Assembly (NCBI GenBank): GCA_021849525.1
Contig: JAJZSS010000080.1
Coordinates: forward strand, 1-6,896
DNA: 6,896 nucleotides
Source: Chloroflexota bacterium
Lineage (GTDB): Bacteria > Chloroflexota > Anaerolineae > Anaerolineales > UBA4823
Direction: 5' to 3'
In this document: positions 5,816-6,896 of the stretch, piece by piece
Layout: each line of letters opens with the position of its first letter
Position numbering within the stretch: position 1 is the first letter of the stretch
Notes under the pieces: model-generated
Database searches by the model: none
The model's input: only the letters and a program-made list of their open reading frames with translations
What the model was told of the DNA's origin: nothing
Translations under genes and position numbers: made by a program

Positions 5816-6896
5816 TTATTTCACTAAATAAATCGGATTGCTGATGATCCAGGTTCGCCGCTGCCCGGCATACTGGAGATAGACTTCCACCCGGTAAACG
5901 CCTGGCTCGGTGGCGATGTAGGTGCACAGCTCGTGCTGCAGCCAGGTTTTGACCGGAACACCGTCTTTCATCAGGCGGCATTCTGTGCGGCGCGGTAGGC
6001 GGATCTGGAAGGTGACTCCGTTCTTGGCCGAAAGCTGATCGCCCATCTGGGCGCCGCCGTTCGCACCTTGGGCGGCGAAACGAAAACCCCGCGTGCTGGC
6101 AGGCAGATCGTAGCCGATGAAGGCGCGTCCCTTGCGCAGCGTGTTCAGGATCAGGCTGGAGTCTTCCAGGGCTTCGCCGATCAATGCCTCGTCCGCAAGC
6201 AGGTGGGTGTTGATCGCCCCAAAGTGAAATTCGTACGGGAAAAGCGTTTTGCGCCACGGCCCAATCTTATAGCGAAAGGCATGCGCATCCGAGCCGCCCA
6301 CCGCCACCACCTTTTTATTCTCAGCCAGCAGGCGATCCCAGTGCTGGACGGCCTGTGGGTAAGGTCCTCGGGCGATGCGGTGGGGAAAGAAGGCGTACAC
6401 AACGGCATGCAGCCTGGTTTTCAGCCGGCCTTTGAATTCGGACATCCCATTCCACAGCTCCAGGCCGGTATAGCCCTGTACATGCCAGGCTTCCCACGAG
6501 ATATCCACCTCTTTTACAGCCGGGGCAGCCGGGTCGACCGGGTGGGCGATGAATGAAAGCCCTCCCGCGGTGCGCACGGCATCGATCAGGCGCTGCGGGT
6601 CCTCGGCATAGGCAGCCATTTCTTTATACGCCCCGAACACCAGCAAATGATTCTTCTGCGGGTGGAGCGTCCGGTTATGGACTTCCTCACCAACCAGCAG
6701 CAGGGTTTTGCGGTCGCCTTCCTGGTAATATCCCTGGGGTCCATTGACCCACACATTGTGGTCGGTGACGATGACCGCGTCCAGCCCGGCGCGCAGCGCG
6801 GCCCGGGCAATCTCGCCGTGGCTGCCGCTGCCGTCCGAGTAGGGTGTATGCATATGCAGGTTGATGACCAGCTCGTGGATGGAAGACTCAATAGAT
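5816..6896 (-). CDS. PHP-domain metallohydrolase, CehA/McbA-like, partial (5' end outside window)
   Basis: A PHP-fold metal-dependent phosphoesterase-type protein; related proteins hydrolyse phosphate or carbamate esters, but the substrate here is unknown. The frame stays open to the window edge (359 residues visible). In window numbering the metal ligands are H14 and H16 in '[11 protein letters not shown]', D21, D45-H46 in 'TDHN', E70/E71, H83, H118 in 'FIAHPVDP', E146 in 'GLELWNG', and D203/H205 in 'GGSDAH'. The C-terminal domain (about 270-359) ends '[10 protein letters not shown]' ... 'ISNPIYLVK', typical of CehA-like proteins. The internal ATG at 6853 is not the true start: it would remove H14 and the strand 'HELVINL' before it. 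It lies 4 bp upstream of uvrB and is probably cotranscribed with it. No signal peptide can be judged because the N-terminus is missing. Confidence 0.88.
   Translation of the reverse strand, partial: SIESSIHELVINLHMHTPYSDGSGSHGEIARAALRAGLDAVIVTDHNVWVNGPQGYYQEGDRKTLLLVGEEVHNRTLHPQKNHLLVFGAYKEMAAYAEDPQRLIDAVRTAGGLSFIAHPVDPAAPAVKEVDISWEAWHVQGYTGLELWNGMSEFKGRLKTRLHAVVYAFFPHRIARGPYPQAVQHWDRLLAENKKVVAVGGSDAHAFRYKIGPWRKTLFPYEFHFGAINTHLLADEALIGEALEDSSLILNTLRKGRAFIGYDLPASTRGFRFAAQGANGGAQMGDQLSAKNGVTFQIRLPRRTECRLMKDGVPVKTWLQHELCTYIATEPGVYRVEVYLQYAGQRRTWIISNPIYLVK

Noticed and set aside
5745..6257. Minus-strand 170-codon open frame across the PHP/uvrB junction
   Set aside because: It is out of frame with both well-supported genes it overlaps. 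Its Arg/Pro/Ser-rich translation is typical of an alternative frame of GC-rich coding sequence.

Overview
The window is a stretch of ordinary-looking, fairly GC-rich bacterial chromosome. It carries seven protein genes and no RNA gene, insertion sequence, CRISPR array or phage gene that I can see. The protein styles suggest a member of the Chloroflexota, perhaps an Anaerolineae lineage: a Gly/Met-rich secreted protein with an 'ALGL..EDVQAEFEAGK' domain, DinB-fold proteins scattered between housekeeping genes, and a UvrB next to a CehA-like PHP protein. This placement is inference from protein style; there is no marker gene that proves it.

Left part (1-2281, minus strand): a three-gene unit reads right to left. 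It starts at a -10 element near 2211-2216, just downstream of a very strong intrinsic terminator (2240-2281). The order is a DinB-fold protein (1621-2142), an OmpR/BaeR-type response regulator (860-1555, most likely TTG start) and a BaeS-like sensor histidine kinase (1-837), which is cut by the window edge just after its phospho-accepting histidine.

Middle (2282-3127): a secreted Met/Gly-rich protein (2305-2946, minus), closed off by the terminator. Its promoter region holds four 8-bp half-sites spaced exactly 11 bp apart, ending about 9 bp before a -10-like element. This is the usual architecture of an OmpR/PhoB-family activator site. The kinase's extracytoplasmic loop has a similar Met/His/Gly-rich patch. 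Together these suggest that the two-component system senses an envelope or metal signal and switches on the secreted protein, analogous to BaeSR/Spy or CpxAR/CpxP in enterobacteria. That link is inferred.

Right part (3128-6896): a second DinB-superfamily (ClbS/DfsB-like) gene on the plus strand (3128-3697), then a four-copy 17-bp tandem repeat at its 3' end. Converging on it is a minus-strand pair: uvrB (3781-5811, complete) and, 4 bp upstream, a PHP-domain metallohydrolase (5816-6896) whose true start lies beyond the window.

The system most worth a second look is the kinase/regulator/secreted-protein circuit and its 11-bp-phased operator. I do not see a clearly unprecedented system.
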